NCBI RefSeq assembly: GCF_014534645.1
Contig: NZ_JACVQF010000138.1
Location: 1 to 64,000, forward strand
Reading direction: 5' to 3'
Origin: Streptomyces griseicoloratus
GTDB lineage: Bacteria > Actinomycetota > Actinomycetes > Streptomycetales > Streptomycetaceae
DNA: 64,000 nt
Part shown: positions 19,939 through 28,957 of the stretch, piece by piece
How the letters are laid out: every line of letters begins with the position of its first letter
How positions within the stretch are numbered: position 1 is the stretch's first letter
The notes under the pieces: generated by a model
Databases searched by the model: none
Told to the model about the DNA's origin: nothing
The model's input: only the letters and a program-made list of their open reading frames with translations
Translations under genes and position numbers: made by a program

Positions 19939-21087
19939 ATGACGGCCTCGCTGCGACCGAACGGCGACCGCGGGACTCCGCTCCCCCGACAACAGAGCAA
20001 GCAGCGCGACGCGTTCTTCGACAACGCCAAGTACCTGGCGATCGTGCTGGTCGGCGTGGGGCACGCCTGGGGACAGATCCTGGACGGCAACCGGACCGTG
20101 GAGACCCTGTACCGGGTCGTGTACACCTTCCACATGCCGGCGTTCATCATCATCTCCGGCTATTTCTCGCGCAGCTTCGACCTGAGTCCCAAACGCGTCA
20201 AGCGGCTGATCACCGGCGTCGTCGTGCCGTACGTCGTCTTCGAGGTGGCCTACTCGCTGCACCGGCGCTACGGCGACGACGCCCCGGATCACGACATCAG
20301 CCTGCTCGACCCCACCTATCTCCTGTGGTTCCTGTGCGCGCTGTTCGTCTGGCGGCTGACCACCCCCATCTGGAAGACGGTCCGCTGGCCGCTGCCGATC
20401 GCGCTCGGCATCGCGGCGCTGGCCTCCATGGCGCCGTCGGTCGGGAACGACCTGAACATGCAGCGGGTGCTGCAGTTCCTGCCGTGCTTCGTGCTGGGTC
20501 TGGTGCTGCGGCCCGAGCACTTCGCGCTGGTTCGGCGCCGCTCGGTGCGCATCGCGTCGGTGCCGGTGGTCGCGGCGGCGGTGGCCGTCGCCTGGTGGTC
20601 GGTGCCGCGCATGGAGACGGCCTGGTTCTACCGCAACGCCCCGGCGCAGGCCGCGGACGCCCCCTGGTGGACCGGGCCGGTGCTCACGCTCGCGCTCTTC
20701 GGCTGCTCGGTGGTCCTGACCGCCTGCTTCTTCGCCTGGGTGCCGGGCCGGCGCATGTGGTTCACGGCGCTGGGCGCGGGGACCATCTACGGCTATCTGC
20801 TGCACGGTTTCCTGGTGAAGGCCGGCACCTACGAGGGCTGGTTCCAAGAGCCCGTGCTGGATCAGCCGCTCGGCGAGATCGGCCTGACCGTCCTCGGTGC
20901 CGTCGCCATCACGCTGCTGTGCACCAAGCCTGTGCAGCGCACCCTGCGGTGCGTGGTGGAACCGCGGATGGAGTGGGCGTTCAGGCGTGACGCGGGCGAG
21001 GAGGCGCGGGAGCGCGAGGCCCGTCCGAAGACCGGGGCACGCGAGGCCGTCGAGGCGCGCGAACCGAACCAGAAGGTCCCGGTCTAG
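19939..21087 (+). CDS. Acyltransferase-3 family membrane protein
   Basis: A polytopic protein of about ten membrane segments. The family moves acyl groups across the membrane onto sugars or cell-wall polymers. The N-terminal signature FDNAKYLAIVLVGVGHAW carries the conserved catalytic His, and YTFHMPAFIIISGYFSRS is the second family motif. ATG 19939 is preferred because GGGGGG precedes it; an in-frame ATG at 19903 would add 12 residues. The charged C-terminal tail (about 45 residues) is Glu/Arg-rich. The acceptor is unknown. Confidence 0.87.
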   Translation: MTASLRPNGDRGTPLPRQQSKQRDAFFDNAKYLAIVLVGVGHAWGQILDGNRTVETLYRVVYTFHMPAFIIISGYFSRSFDLSPKRVKRLITGVVVPYVVFEVAYSLHRRYGDDAPDHDISLLDPTYLLWFLCALFVWRLTTPIWKTVRWPLPIALGIAALASMAPSVGNDLNMQRVLQFLPCFVLGLVLRPEHFALVRRRSVRIASVPVVAAAVAVAWWSVPRMETAWFYRNAPAQAADAPWWTGPVLTLALFGCSVVLTACFFAWVPGRRMWFTALGAGTIYGYLLHGFLVKAGTYEGWFQEPVLDQPLGEIGLTVLGAVAITLLCTKPVQRTLRCVVEPRMEWAFRRDAGEEAREREARPKTGAREAVEAREPNQKVPV

Positions 21088-21120
21088 CCGGAGGGCGGCA
21101 GTTCGCGGCCCGGCGGGGCC

Positions 21121-21187
21121 TCCGTTTCAGCGGTCCCCCCGTTTCAGCGGTCCCCCCGTTTCAGCCGTCGCCTCCGTTTCAGCCGTC
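21121..21187. repeat. 17-bp tandem repeat at the end of the HD-domain gene
   Basis: Four copies of a unit around CCGTTTCAGCSGTC, with GTTTCAG at 21124, 21141, 21158 and 21176 (spacings 17, 17, 18). The last copy supplies the stop codon of the minus-strand HD gene. Confidence 0.85.
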
Positions 21188-21634
21188 CAGACCGAGAAGT
21201 GCGCGCATCCTCGCGTACTTCTCGGTCAGTCGTGTGCGGGTGGGCTCGTCGAGGACCGCCAGCCGGGCCGGATCCGCGTTGTGCGCGAGGTCCGCCTCCT
21301 TCACCAGCAGGGCGCCGGGGGTGGCGAGGATGCGCGCGGCGTACGCCTCGGGCGGCTCCCCGTCCCGCTTGGTGACCGCGAGGACGATGTCCTTGGTGCG
21401 GCGGCTCAGCGCGGCCTCCTCCAGCCACCGCCGCGGGAGCGCGTCGTCCTCGACGGCGTCGTGCAGCCAGGCGGCGGCGATCTGCTCGTCGTCCCCGCCG
21501 CGCCGGCGTACGCCCTCGGCGACGGCGCGCAGGTGTTCGGCGTAGGGCCGGCCCGCCTTGTCCGTCTGGCCGGCGTGGGCGGCGCGGGCGGCGGCCTCGA
21601 CGTCGGCCAGGGTCAGTGGTGTGGTGTCGGGCAC
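21179..21634 (-). CDS. HD-domain phosphohydrolase-like protein
   Basis: A 151-residue cytoplasmic protein resembling the (p)ppGpp hydrolase half of RelA/SpoT-type enzymes. Metal ligands are seen as YAEHLRAVAEG (His), AAAWLHDAVEDD (the HD pair) and VKEADLAHNAD (late Asp). No synthetase domain is present. It could be a small alarmone hydrolase or another HD hydrolase. The GTG start is 13 bp after the phosphatase stop, so the two are likely co-transcribed. Confidence 0.85.
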   Translation of the reverse strand: MPDTTPLTLADVEAAARAAHAGQTDKAGRPYAEHLRAVAEGVRRRGGDDEQIAAAWLHDAVEDDALPRRWLEEAALSRRTKDIVLAVTKRDGEPPEAYAARILATPGALLVKEADLAHNADPARLAVLDEPTRTRLTEKYARMRALLGLDG

Positions 21635-21647
21635 GCGGACCAGTGTG

Positions 21648-22835
21648 TCAGCCGCTCGCGGCGAGCGCCTGGGCCGTCGGTCCCTCTCGGCAGATCAGCA
21701 GGAGCGCGCGGTCGTCGTTGACGTCCTTCGCGACCGCCTCGATCAGGTGCCAGGCGGCGCCGTGGAAGCCGCCGGCGACATAGCGGTCGGCCTCGCCGGT
21801 GAGGCGGTCGATGCCCTCGACGATGTCGCGGTCGGAGGTCTCCACCAGTCCGTCGGTGAACAGCATCAGCACGTCGCCGGGGCGCAGCGAGCCCTTCACG
21901 GAGTCGAACTGCGCGCCGTCGTACACCCCGAGCAGCGGTCCCTCGGCGGCCTTCTCCTCCCAGCGGCCGGTGCCCGCGCTGAGCTGGAGGCCCGGCGGAT
22001 GCCCGGCGGAGTACAGCTCGTAGTCGCCGGAGTCGAGGTCGAGGACCAGGTGGATGGAGGTGGCGAAGCCCTCGTCCCAGTCCTGGCGGAGCAGGTAGCC
22101 GTTGGCGGCGGGCAGGAAGGCGTGCGGGGGCAGGCTGCCCAGCAGTCCGCCGAAGGCCCCGGACAGCAGCAGCGCGCGGGAGCCGGCGTCCATGCCCTTG
22201 CCGGAGACGTCGGTGAGGACCACCTCCAGGGTCCGGCCGCCGTTGGTGCGGGCCGCGACCACGAAGTCGCCGGAGAAGGACTGGCCGCCGGCCGGGCGCA
22301 GGGCCATCTCGCGGTGCCAGCCCGGCGGCAGCTTGGGCAGCTTGCTCTGGACGCGGATGCGTTCGCGCAGGTCGAAGAGCATGGTGCCGCCGCGTCGCCA
22401 CGGCACGCCGACCCTGCTGCGGAACTGGGCGAGGAGCAGTCCGAAGAAGCCGCAGGCGGCCACCACGAGCACCACGCCGGGGGTGACCCTGGACGGGCCC
22501 TCGGTGTAGGGGCCGAGTTGTACGGACTCCACGATCAGTGCCGTGGCGGCCGCCGCATAGAGGCCGAGCAGGCTCGCCGGGCGCAGCACCAGGCCGCCCG
22601 CGACGATCGGCAGCACCAGCGCGGCCGGTGAGCACCAGACCGAGTTGGCCATGGTCGTCGCCGCGATCACCGGGATCGTCAGCAGCAGTCCGGCGAGGGC
22701 GATCCAGTCCGAGCCGTCGCCGCGGAAGTAGTCGACGGCGGATCTGCGCATGCCGACGCGGGCCCGGTGCCACTGCTTCTTCAACCGGGCCGTGAACGTC
22801 TCGGCTTCCGCGCGCCGCTGTCGTCCTGCTGCCAT
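21648..22835 (-). CDS. Membrane-anchored PP2C/SpoIIE-type serine phosphatase
   Basis: A 395-residue protein with four to five N-terminal membrane segments (about 45-140), then a PPM phosphatase domain. Metal-site motifs are FSGDFVVAA, LTDVSGKGMDA, LFTDGLVE and VNDDRALLL. Such proteins usually act on anti-anti-sigma factors in Streptomyces signalling; no sensor PAS/GAF domain is present. A TAGGGT box lies about 10 bp before the ATG, so the leader is very short. It probably forms an operon with the HD gene. Confidence 0.92.
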   Translation of the reverse strand: MAAGRQRRAEAETFTARLKKQWHRARVGMRRSAVDYFRGDGSDWIALAGLLLTIPVIAATTMANSVWCSPAALVLPIVAGGLVLRPASLLGLYAAAATALIVESVQLGPYTEGPSRVTPGVVLVVAACGFFGLLLAQFRSRVGVPWRRGGTMLFDLRERIRVQSKLPKLPPGWHREMALRPAGGQSFSGDFVVAARTNGGRTLEVVLTDVSGKGMDAGSRALLLSGAFGGLLGSLPPHAFLPAANGYLLRQDWDEGFATSIHLVLDLDSGDYELYSAGHPPGLQLSAGTGRWEEKAAEGPLLGVYDGAQFDSVKGSLRPGDVLMLFTDGLVETSDRDIVEGIDRLTGEADRYVAGGFHGAAWHLIEAVAKDVNDDRALLLICREGPTAQALAASG

Positions 22836-22997
22836 TAGTTCGGGACCCTATCCATCGCACCGGCCGCTTGGCACGGGAGGTCCCACTTGTCCCCCGTCCG
22901 AGGCCCGGCTTCACAGTGAACTGCACGGAGCGCGGTCGCGCGGCCGTCCCGGAGAAATTCTCTCGCCCGCCCCGCACGGCCCTGATAGGCATGGTCC

Positions 22998-24266
22998 ATG
23001 GGCAACAACGGCAGCGACAGCACCGACGGCACCGGCTGGGCGACCGGACTGCGGGTCCCACAGCGGGACGAATGGGACCAGTGGTACGGAACGCTGGTCC
23101 GCGCCTTCAGCGGAGTCCCGGAATCGGACGACGAGAAGGAGCTGTGGAACTCGTTGACCGAGTTCGACCGCTCCCTCGGCGTCTGGGACGGGGACGAATG
23201 CGTGGGGACGGCGGGAGCGTTCAGCTTCCGGGTGACCGTGCCCGGGGGTGCGGAGGTGCCGGCCGCGGGCATCACGATGGTGAGCGTCGCCGCCACGCAC
23301 CGGCGCCGGGGTGTGCTGACGTCGATGATGCGGCGGCAGCTGGACGACGTCCGCTCCTGGGGCGAGTCGCTGGCCGTGCTGACGGCCTCCGAACCGGCGA
23401 TCTACGGCCGGTTCGGGTACGGCGCCGCGACCTTCCAGGTCAACGCGGAGATCGACACGGACCGGGTACGTCTGTCCGTGCCCGACGGCACGGATGACGT
23501 ACGGCTGCGGTACGCGGCGCCCGCCGATGTCCTCGACGCATGCGAGGCGGTGTACGCCCGGCTGGTGCCGGGGCGGCCGGGGATGCTGGCCCGGCGGCCC
23601 GGCTGGGAGCGGCTGGGGCTGCTGGATCCGGAGAGCGGGCGGGACGGGGCGTCGCCGCTGCAGTGCGTGGTGGCCCGCAAGGACGGCGAGGTCACCGGGT
23701 ACGCGCGGTTCCGGGTACGGCCGGCCTGGGGGCCGGCGGGACCCGACGGCACGGTGGTCGTGGAGGACCTGGCCGGGCTGGACCCGGCGACCGAGGCGGC
23801 ACTGTGGCGCTTCCTGTTCGACATCGACCTGACGACGAAGCTGACCGTGCGCGGGCGGCCGGTCGACGAGGCCTGGCAGTACCAGGTGTCGGACATCAGG
23901 CGGTGCCAGCCGCGGCTGCGGGACGCGCTGTACGTCCGGCTGGTGGACGTCGGGGCCGCGCTGGCGGCGCGGACGTACCAGGCCCCGGTGGACGTCGTGT
24001 TCGAGGTCGAGGACGCCTTCTGCCCCTGGAACGAGGGGCGTTGGCGGCTGAGCGGTGACGTGAAGGGCGCGTCCTGCGAACGTACGGCGGACGCGCCGGA
24101 TCTCGCCCTGTCGGTAAGGGACTTGGGCGCGGCCTACCTCGGGGGTGTGCCCCTGGCCGCGCTGGGCGCCGCCGGGCGCGTGCGGGAACTGCGGCCGGGG
24201 GCGCTGGCGGAGGCGTCCACGGGGTTCGCGTCCCCCGTGGCCCCGTGGCTGCCGCACGGCTTCTGA
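22998..24266 (+). CDS. Eis-family GNAT N-acetyltransferase
   Basis: A 422-residue protein with the Eis arrangement: an N-terminal GNAT domain, a second GNAT-like domain, and a C-terminal sterol-carrier-like fold whose last carboxylate is used in catalysis. The acetyl-CoA loop is VSVAATHRRRGVLTSMM and EPAIYGRFGYGAAT is an Eis signature. Mycobacterial Eis acetylates aminoglycosides and other amines; the substrate here is unknown. A TAGGCA box lies 6 nt before the ATG, so the mRNA may be leaderless. Its 3' end is part of a triplication. Confidence 0.9.
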   Translation: MGNNGSDSTDGTGWATGLRVPQRDEWDQWYGTLVRAFSGVPESDDEKELWNSLTEFDRSLGVWDGDECVGTAGAFSFRVTVPGGAEVPAAGITMVSVAATHRRRGVLTSMMRRQLDDVRSWGESLAVLTASEPAIYGRFGYGAATFQVNAEIDTDRVRLSVPDGTDDVRLRYAAPADVLDACEAVYARLVPGRPGMLARRPGWERLGLLDPESGRDGASPLQCVVARKDGEVTGYARFRVRPAWGPAGPDGTVVVEDLAGLDPATEAALWRFLFDIDLTTKLTVRGRPVDEAWQYQVSDIRRCQPRLRDALYVRLVDVGAALAARTYQAPVDVVFEVEDAFCPWNEGRWRLSGDVKGASCERTADAPDLALSVRDLGAAYLGGVPLAALGAAGRVRELRPGALAEASTGFASPVAPWLPHGF

Positions 24267-24610
24267 CCCCGGACGACCACGGCGCCGGGCCCGCCGTCAG
24301 GCCGGACACCGGAAAAGGTTGCGGGCGGCGAGGCCGGCGGTGCGGGCCTCGCCGCCGCAGGTGGGGCGGGACGGGCGGGTCCCGCCGTCCCACGTGGCGC
24401 CGTGGCTCCCGCACGGCCGCCAGGGGCATCAGGACCACCGGCAGGCCGGGCGGCGAGGCCGGCGGTGCGGGTCTCGCCGCCGCAGGTGTAGGCGGGGCCG
24501 GGCGGTCGTCCCGCGGGGGGCCGTGGCTGCCGCGCGGGGGTCAGGTCCGCTGGCAGGTCGGGCACCAGAAGAGGTTGCGGGCGGCGAGGCCGGCGGTGCG
24601 GACCTCGCCG
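24243..24610. repeat. Triplicated junction between the eis and nei1 3' ends
   Basis: Three diverged copies of a segment holding the eis C-terminal codons (CCGTGGCTGCCGCACGGC, near 24243, 24400, 24521) followed by the nei1 C-terminal zinc-finger codons (GCGGCGAGGCCGGCGGTGCG, near 24325, 24450, 24581). Only the outer eis end and outer nei1 end belong to intact genes; the inner pieces are gene debris. Confidence 0.85.
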
Positions 24611-25350
24611 CCGCAGATGTGGCAGGGCAGATGGGCCCTGCGGTAGACGTAGACCTCGCCGCCGTGGTCGTCGACGCGGGGCGGGCGGCCCATGGCCTCG
24701 GGGGTGTGTTCCGGGCGGACGGTGTCGATGCGGTTGTTCCGGACGCCCTCGCGCATCAGCCCGACGAGGTCCTGCCAGATCGCGTCCCACTCGGCGGGGG
24801 TGATGTCCCGGCCCGCGCGGTAGGGATCGATGCCGTGCCGGAAGAGGACCTCGGCGCGGTAGACGTTGCCGACGCCGGCGATGACCTTCTGGTCCATGAG
24901 CAGCGCGGCGATCGTGGTGCGGCTGCGGGAGATCCGGGCGTAGGCGGTGCGGGGGTCGGCGTCCGAGCGGAGCGGGTCGGGACCGAGGCGGTCGTGGATC
25001 GCCTGCTTCTCGGGGTCCGTGATCAGGGCGCAGGTGGTGGGGCCGCGCAGGTCGACGTACGAGGTGTCGCCCGCGAGGCGGAGCCGGACGGTGTCCGTGG
25101 GCGGCGGCGCGGGCGTCGGCCCGAAGGCGACCTTGCCGAAGAGGCCGAGGTGGATGTGGACCCATCCGGTGCCGGTGAAGCCGAGGAAGAGGTGCTTGCC
25201 GTGGGCCTCGGCGGTGTGCAGGACGGTGCCGTCGAGGAGGGCGGCGGAGTCGGAGAACTTGCCCTGCGGGCTGGTGACGCGTACCGCCGTACCGGCGAAG
25301 GCCGCCGTGTGGTCCTCGGCCAGCCGGTGGATCGTGTGCCCTTCCGGCAC
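24541..25350 (-). CDS. nei: Nei-type DNA glycosylase / AP lyase (endonuclease VIII family)
   Basis: A 269-residue base-excision repair enzyme that removes oxidised bases. After Met removal, Pro and Glu of PEGHTIHRLAED form the active site. The helix-two-turn-helix LLMDQKVIAGVGNVYRAEVL and a C-terminal zinc finger (CHICGG, then CPTC) are intact. It resembles mycobacterial Nei1 (Rv2464c), which is likewise next to rpiB. GTG 25350 is chosen for AAAGGA 8-9 nt upstream. Its last 60 codons have been copied twice downstream. Confidence 0.94.
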   Translation of the reverse strand: MPEGHTIHRLAEDHTAAFAGTAVRVTSPQGKFSDSAALLDGTVLHTAEAHGKHLFLGFTGTGWVHIHLGLFGKVAFGPTPAPPPTDTVRLRLAGDTSYVDLRGPTTCALITDPEKQAIHDRLGPDPLRSDADPRTAYARISRSRTTIAALLMDQKVIAGVGNVYRAEVLFRHGIDPYRAGRDITPAEWDAIWQDLVGLMREGVRNNRIDTVRPEHTPEAMGRPPRVDDHGGEVYVYRRAHLPCHICGGEVRTAGLAARNLFWCPTCQRT

Positions 25351-25429
25351 GGATGTGGTCCTTTCTCGGCCCGCCCGCCCGGGCCCCGCGGGGCTGTGCC
25401 CGCCGTCCGGGGCCCGGCGCGGGAGTGGG

Positions 25430-25915
25430 CTACTGCTGGGGGTGGTGCGGCGGGATCGGCGGGAGGTCGCCGGTCGTCTCGTAGGACGACAGCATGTCGA
25501 TGCGGCGGATGTGACGCTCGTCACCGGAGAACGGCGTGTTGAGGAAGGTCTCGACGAACTTCGTCGCCTCCTCCCGCGAGTGCATGCGCGCGCCGACCGC
25601 GACCACGTTGGCGTTGTTGTGCTGCCGGCCGAGCTCCGCGGTCTCCACGCTCCAGGCCAGGGCCGCCCGCACGCCCTTGACCTTGTTCGCCGCGATCTGC
25701 TCGCCGTTGCCGGAGCCGCCGATGACGATGCCGAGGGAGCCCTCGTCCGCGGCCGTCCGCTCGGCGGCGCGGAGGCAGAAGGGCGGGTAGTCGTCCTGGG
25801 CGTCGTAGATGTGCGGGCCGCAGTCGACGGGCTCGTGGCCCGCCGCCTCGAGCCATTCGACGAGGTGGTTCTTGAGTTCGTAGCCCGCATGGTCGGAGCC
25901 GAGATACACGCGCAT
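25430..25915 (-). CDS. rpiB: Ribose-5-phosphate isomerase B
   Basis: A 161-residue enzyme of the pentose phosphate pathway that interconverts ribose 5-phosphate and ribulose 5-phosphate. LGSDHAGYELK and the phosphate loop GGSGNGEQIAANK are present. The catalytic Cys of the E. coli type is absent and Glu in GNGEQ is present, as in the mycobacterial subtype where that Glu is the base. ATG 25915 is the start; the open frame extends upstream without conservation. Probably in one operon with nei. Confidence 0.95.
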   Translation of the reverse strand: MRVYLGSDHAGYELKNHLVEWLEAAGHEPVDCGPHIYDAQDDYPPFCLRAAERTAADEGSLGIVIGGSGNGEQIAANKVKGVRAALAWSVETAELGRQHNNANVVAVGARMHSREEATKFVETFLNTPFSGDERHIRRIDMLSSYETTGDLPPIPPHHPQQ

Positions 25916-26121
25916 GCGTCGAGTGTGACACGCGCTCCGCGGGGCGGCAGTGTCGGGTGTCACGCCGCAAAGCACTGATCATTTTCCTGGAAGCTCAGGG
26001 AAAGCTCAAGTAACAATCCGGAATCAAAGGTTCCCGAATTCGTTCGCCTCCGTTTCACTGGTCCGGCTCGTACACCGCTCGTACGGGACACGGCTCAACC
26101 GGCGCAAAGGAAGACCTCCCC

Positions 26122-27591
26122 ATGACCTCGCAGCCGACCATGACCAAGGCCGACAGCGGCCCCGGAAGCCCCGGAGACCCCGGGACCGGGCTGCAGGCCG
26201 GACTCAAGAACCGCCATCTGTCGATGATCGCCATCGGCGGTGTCATCGGAGCCGGCCTCTTCGTGGGTTCCAGCTCCGGCATCGCGACCGCCGGCCCCGG
26301 CATCCTGCTCTCGTACGCCCTCGTCGGCACCCTCGTGGTGCTGGTGATGCGGATGCTCGGCGAGATGTCGGCCGCGAACCCGACGTCCGGTTCGTTCTCC
26401 GCACACGCCGACCGGGCGCTCGGCCCCTGGGCCGGCTTCTCCATCGGCTGGCTCTACTGGTTCTTCTGGGTCGTCGTGCTCGCCGTCGAGGCGACCGCCG
26501 GCGCCGCCATCCTCGAAGGGTGGATACCGGCCGTGCCCCAGTGGGCCTGGGCCCTCATCGTGATGGTGGTGCTGACCGCCACCAACCTCGCCTCCGTCGG
26601 CTCCTACGGCGAGTTCGAGTTCTGGTTCGCCGGCATCAAGGTCGTCGCCATCGCCGCGTTCATCGTCGTCGGCGGGCTGGCCGTCTTCGGCCTGCTGCCC
26701 GGTGTCGACAGCGACCAGGCGGGGCTCGCCAACCTGACGGAGCACGGCGGCTTCCTGCCCAACGGGCCCGGCGCCATCCTCACCGGCGTGCTGCTCGTCG
26801 TCTTCTCCTTCATGGGCAGCGAGATCCCCACCCTGGCCGCCGGTGAGTCCGAGGACCCGCAGCGGGCCGTCACCAAGGCGACCAACAGCATCATCTGGCG
26901 CATCGCCGTCTTCTACCTGGGCTCGATCTTCGTCGTCGTCGCCCTGCTGCCGTGGGACTCCCAGTCGATCATCGACAAGGGCTCCTACGTGGCCGCCCTG
27001 GACTCCCTCGGGATCGCGAACGCCGGCCAGATCATGAACTTCATCGTGCTGACGTCCGTGCTGTCCTGTCTCAACTCCGGCCTGTACACGGCCTCCCGCA
27101 TGGCCTTCTCCCTCGGCCAGCGCGGTGACGCGCCCAAGGCCTTCGCCCGGACCACCGGGCGCGGTGTGCCGCGGACGGCGATCCTCGTGTCCGTCGTGTT
27201 CGGCTTCGTCGCCGTCTTCTTCAACTACAAGTTCCCCGACTCCGTCTTCCTCTTCCTGGTGAACTCCTCGGGCGCCGTCGCCCTGTTCGTCTGGCTGGTG
27301 ATCTGCTTCTCGCAGCTGCGCATGCGGAAGATCATCAAGGCCGAGGCGCCGGAGAAGCTGGTCGTGCGGATGTGGCTGTACCCGTACCTGACCTGGGCCG
27401 CTGCCGCCCTGATCGTCTTCGTGCTGGGCTACATGCTGACCGACACCGAGCACAACGGACGCACGACCGTGCTGCTGTCGCTGCTGGTCGCGGCGATCGT
27501 CCTGGTCGTCGCCGTCGTCAAGCAGAGGATCGCGGGCGGACGGCGCGGCGAAGCCGAGGCGGTCCCGGCCGACACGGCCGCGAAAAGCTGA
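26122..27591 (+). CDS. Amino-acid permease, APC superfamily (GabP/AnsP type)
   Basis: A 489-residue transporter with 12 predicted membrane helices. The first helix carries GGVIGAGLFVGSSSGIATAGP, the substrate and sodium/proton site of the family, and MRMLGEMSAANPTSGSFS is the second signature. Likely a proton-coupled importer of GABA or a neutral amino acid. It is followed at 27 bp by the FAD oxidoreductase gene. A close paralogue lies at 29913-31292. Confidence 0.93.
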   Translation: MTSQPTMTKADSGPGSPGDPGTGLQAGLKNRHLSMIAIGGVIGAGLFVGSSSGIATAGPGILLSYALVGTLVVLVMRMLGEMSAANPTSGSFSAHADRALGPWAGFSIGWLYWFFWVVVLAVEATAGAAILEGWIPAVPQWAWALIVMVVLTATNLASVGSYGEFEFWFAGIKVVAIAAFIVVGGLAVFGLLPGVDSDQAGLANLTEHGGFLPNGPGAILTGVLLVVFSFMGSEIPTLAAGESEDPQRAVTKATNSIIWRIAVFYLGSIFVVVALLPWDSQSIIDKGSYVAALDSLGIANAGQIMNFIVLTSVLSCLNSGLYTASRMAFSLGQRGDAPKAFARTTGRGVPRTAILVSVVFGFVAVFFNYKFPDSVFLFLVNSSGAVALFVWLVICFSQLRMRKIIKAEAPEKLVVRMWLYPYLTWAAAALIVFVLGYMLTDTEHNGRTTVLLSLLVAAIVLVVAVVKQRIAGGRRGEAEAVPADTAAKS

Positions 27592-27618
27592 CGGAGACTG
27601 TCAGGTAATGCCGCCACG

Positions 27619-28953
27619 ATGCCCGCCATGGACATCGTGAACACCCCCCAGCACACCTCCGGCGAGCTCGTCCTCCGCCCCGGCGATCCCGGGTACGAGG
27701 GCGAGCTCGCCGGTTTCCAGACCGGATTCGCCCGGCGCCCCGACGTCGTCTTCGCCGCCGCCTCGGCCGATGACGTGGTCGCGGGCGTGCGGTACGCGGC
27801 ACGGCGGGGGCTGCCGGTCGCCGTCCAGGCCACCGGGCACGGGCTGCCGGGTCCGTCCACGGGCGGGGTCCTGATCACCACGCGTCGCATGGACGGGCTG
27901 GGCGTCGACCCCGCCGCCCGCACCGCCCGGCTCCAGGCGGGCGTGCGCTGGGGTCAGGTCGTCGCGGCCGCCGCACCGCACGGGCTGGCGCCGCTCAACG
28001 GGTCGGCGCCGTCCGTCGGAGCCGTGGGATACGTCCTGGGCGGCGGGCTCGGCATCCTGGCCCGGCGGTTCGGGTACGCGGCCGACCATGTGCGCGCCCT
28101 CGACGTCGTCACCGCCGACGGGCGGCTGCGGCACGTCACCCGGGAGTCGGAGCCCGGCCTGTACTGGGCGCTCCTGGGCGGCGGAGGCGGCCTCGGCGTC
28201 GTCACCGGGCTGGAGACCGGTCTGGTCCCCGTCGCCACGCTGTACGGCGGTTCGGTCTCCTTCGACGGGAGCCGGGTCGGCGCGGCGTCCGCGCTGCGGG
28301 CCTGGCAGGAGTGGACGCGGACCGTGCCCGACGGGCTGACCTCGTCCTTCGCGGCCGTACCGTACCCGGACCTGCCGGCGCTGCCCGAGGCGTTGCGGGG
28401 GCGGTACGTCGTCTCCGTACGGGTGGCGTACACCGGCGCCGACGGTGACCGGGCCGTCGCCCCGCTGCGGCGGATCGGGCCGGCGCTCGCCGACTCGCTG
28501 CGCGAGATGCCGTACGCCGAGAGCCACACCATCCACAGCGATCCGGACGTCCCGCACGCCTACTACGGGGACAGCGCGGTGCTCCGCGAGCTGGACCCCG
28601 CCGGGGCCGGCGCGCTGCTCGCCCGCACCGGGCCGGACGCGGGCGGCGCCCCGTGCGTCGTGCAGATCAACCATCTGGGCGGGGCACTGGCCGCCCCCGC
28701 GCCGAACTCCGTTCCCCACCGCGAGGGCCGGTTCCTGGTGCGCGTGCTGACCTCGGGGGACCGGGGCGCCGCGCGGGAGCGGCTGGACGCCGCCCTCGCC
28801 CCGCTCGCGCCGGTCACGATCGGGCGCTGCGTCAGCTTCGCCTTCGGCACGGGTGACCGCACGAAGGGCCTGCACGACGCGGAAACGCGGAAGAGGCTCG
28901 CCGTGATCCGGTCGCAGTACGACCCGGCGAACCTCTTCCGCGGGAGCTTGTGA
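27619..28953 (+). CDS. FAD-linked oxidoreductase, berberine-bridge-enzyme-like
   Basis: A 444-residue PCMH-type flavoprotein. The FAD domain holds VQATGHGLPGPS, whose His74 is the usual covalent FAD attachment, and GYVLGGGLGILARRFG. The Cys that makes the second FAD bond in bicovalent members is not at the expected place, so single attachment is likely. The C-terminal BBE motif YDPANLFRG is intact. It may oxidise a sugar or secondary metabolite; the substrate is unknown. ATG at 27619 or 27628. It lies directly behind the permease gene. Confidence 0.9.
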   Translation: MPAMDIVNTPQHTSGELVLRPGDPGYEGELAGFQTGFARRPDVVFAAASADDVVAGVRYAARRGLPVAVQATGHGLPGPSTGGVLITTRRMDGLGVDPAARTARLQAGVRWGQVVAAAAPHGLAPLNGSAPSVGAVGYVLGGGLGILARRFGYAADHVRALDVVTADGRLRHVTRESEPGLYWALLGGGGGLGVVTGLETGLVPVATLYGGSVSFDGSRVGAASALRAWQEWTRTVPDGLTSSFAAVPYPDLPALPEALRGRYVVSVRVAYTGADGDRAVAPLRRIGPALADSLREMPYAESHTIHSDPDVPHAYYGDSAVLRELDPAGAGALLARTGPDAGGAPCVVQINHLGGALAAPAPNSVPHREGRFLVRVLTSGDRGAARERLDAALAPLAPVTIGRCVSFAFGTGDRTKGLHDAETRKRLAVIRSQYDPANLFRGSL

Positions 28954-28957
28954 CGCG

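Noticed and set aside
24267-24540. Possible extra small zinc-finger gene
   Set aside because: The zinc-finger-like codons are decayed copies of the nei1 3' end with broken frames.
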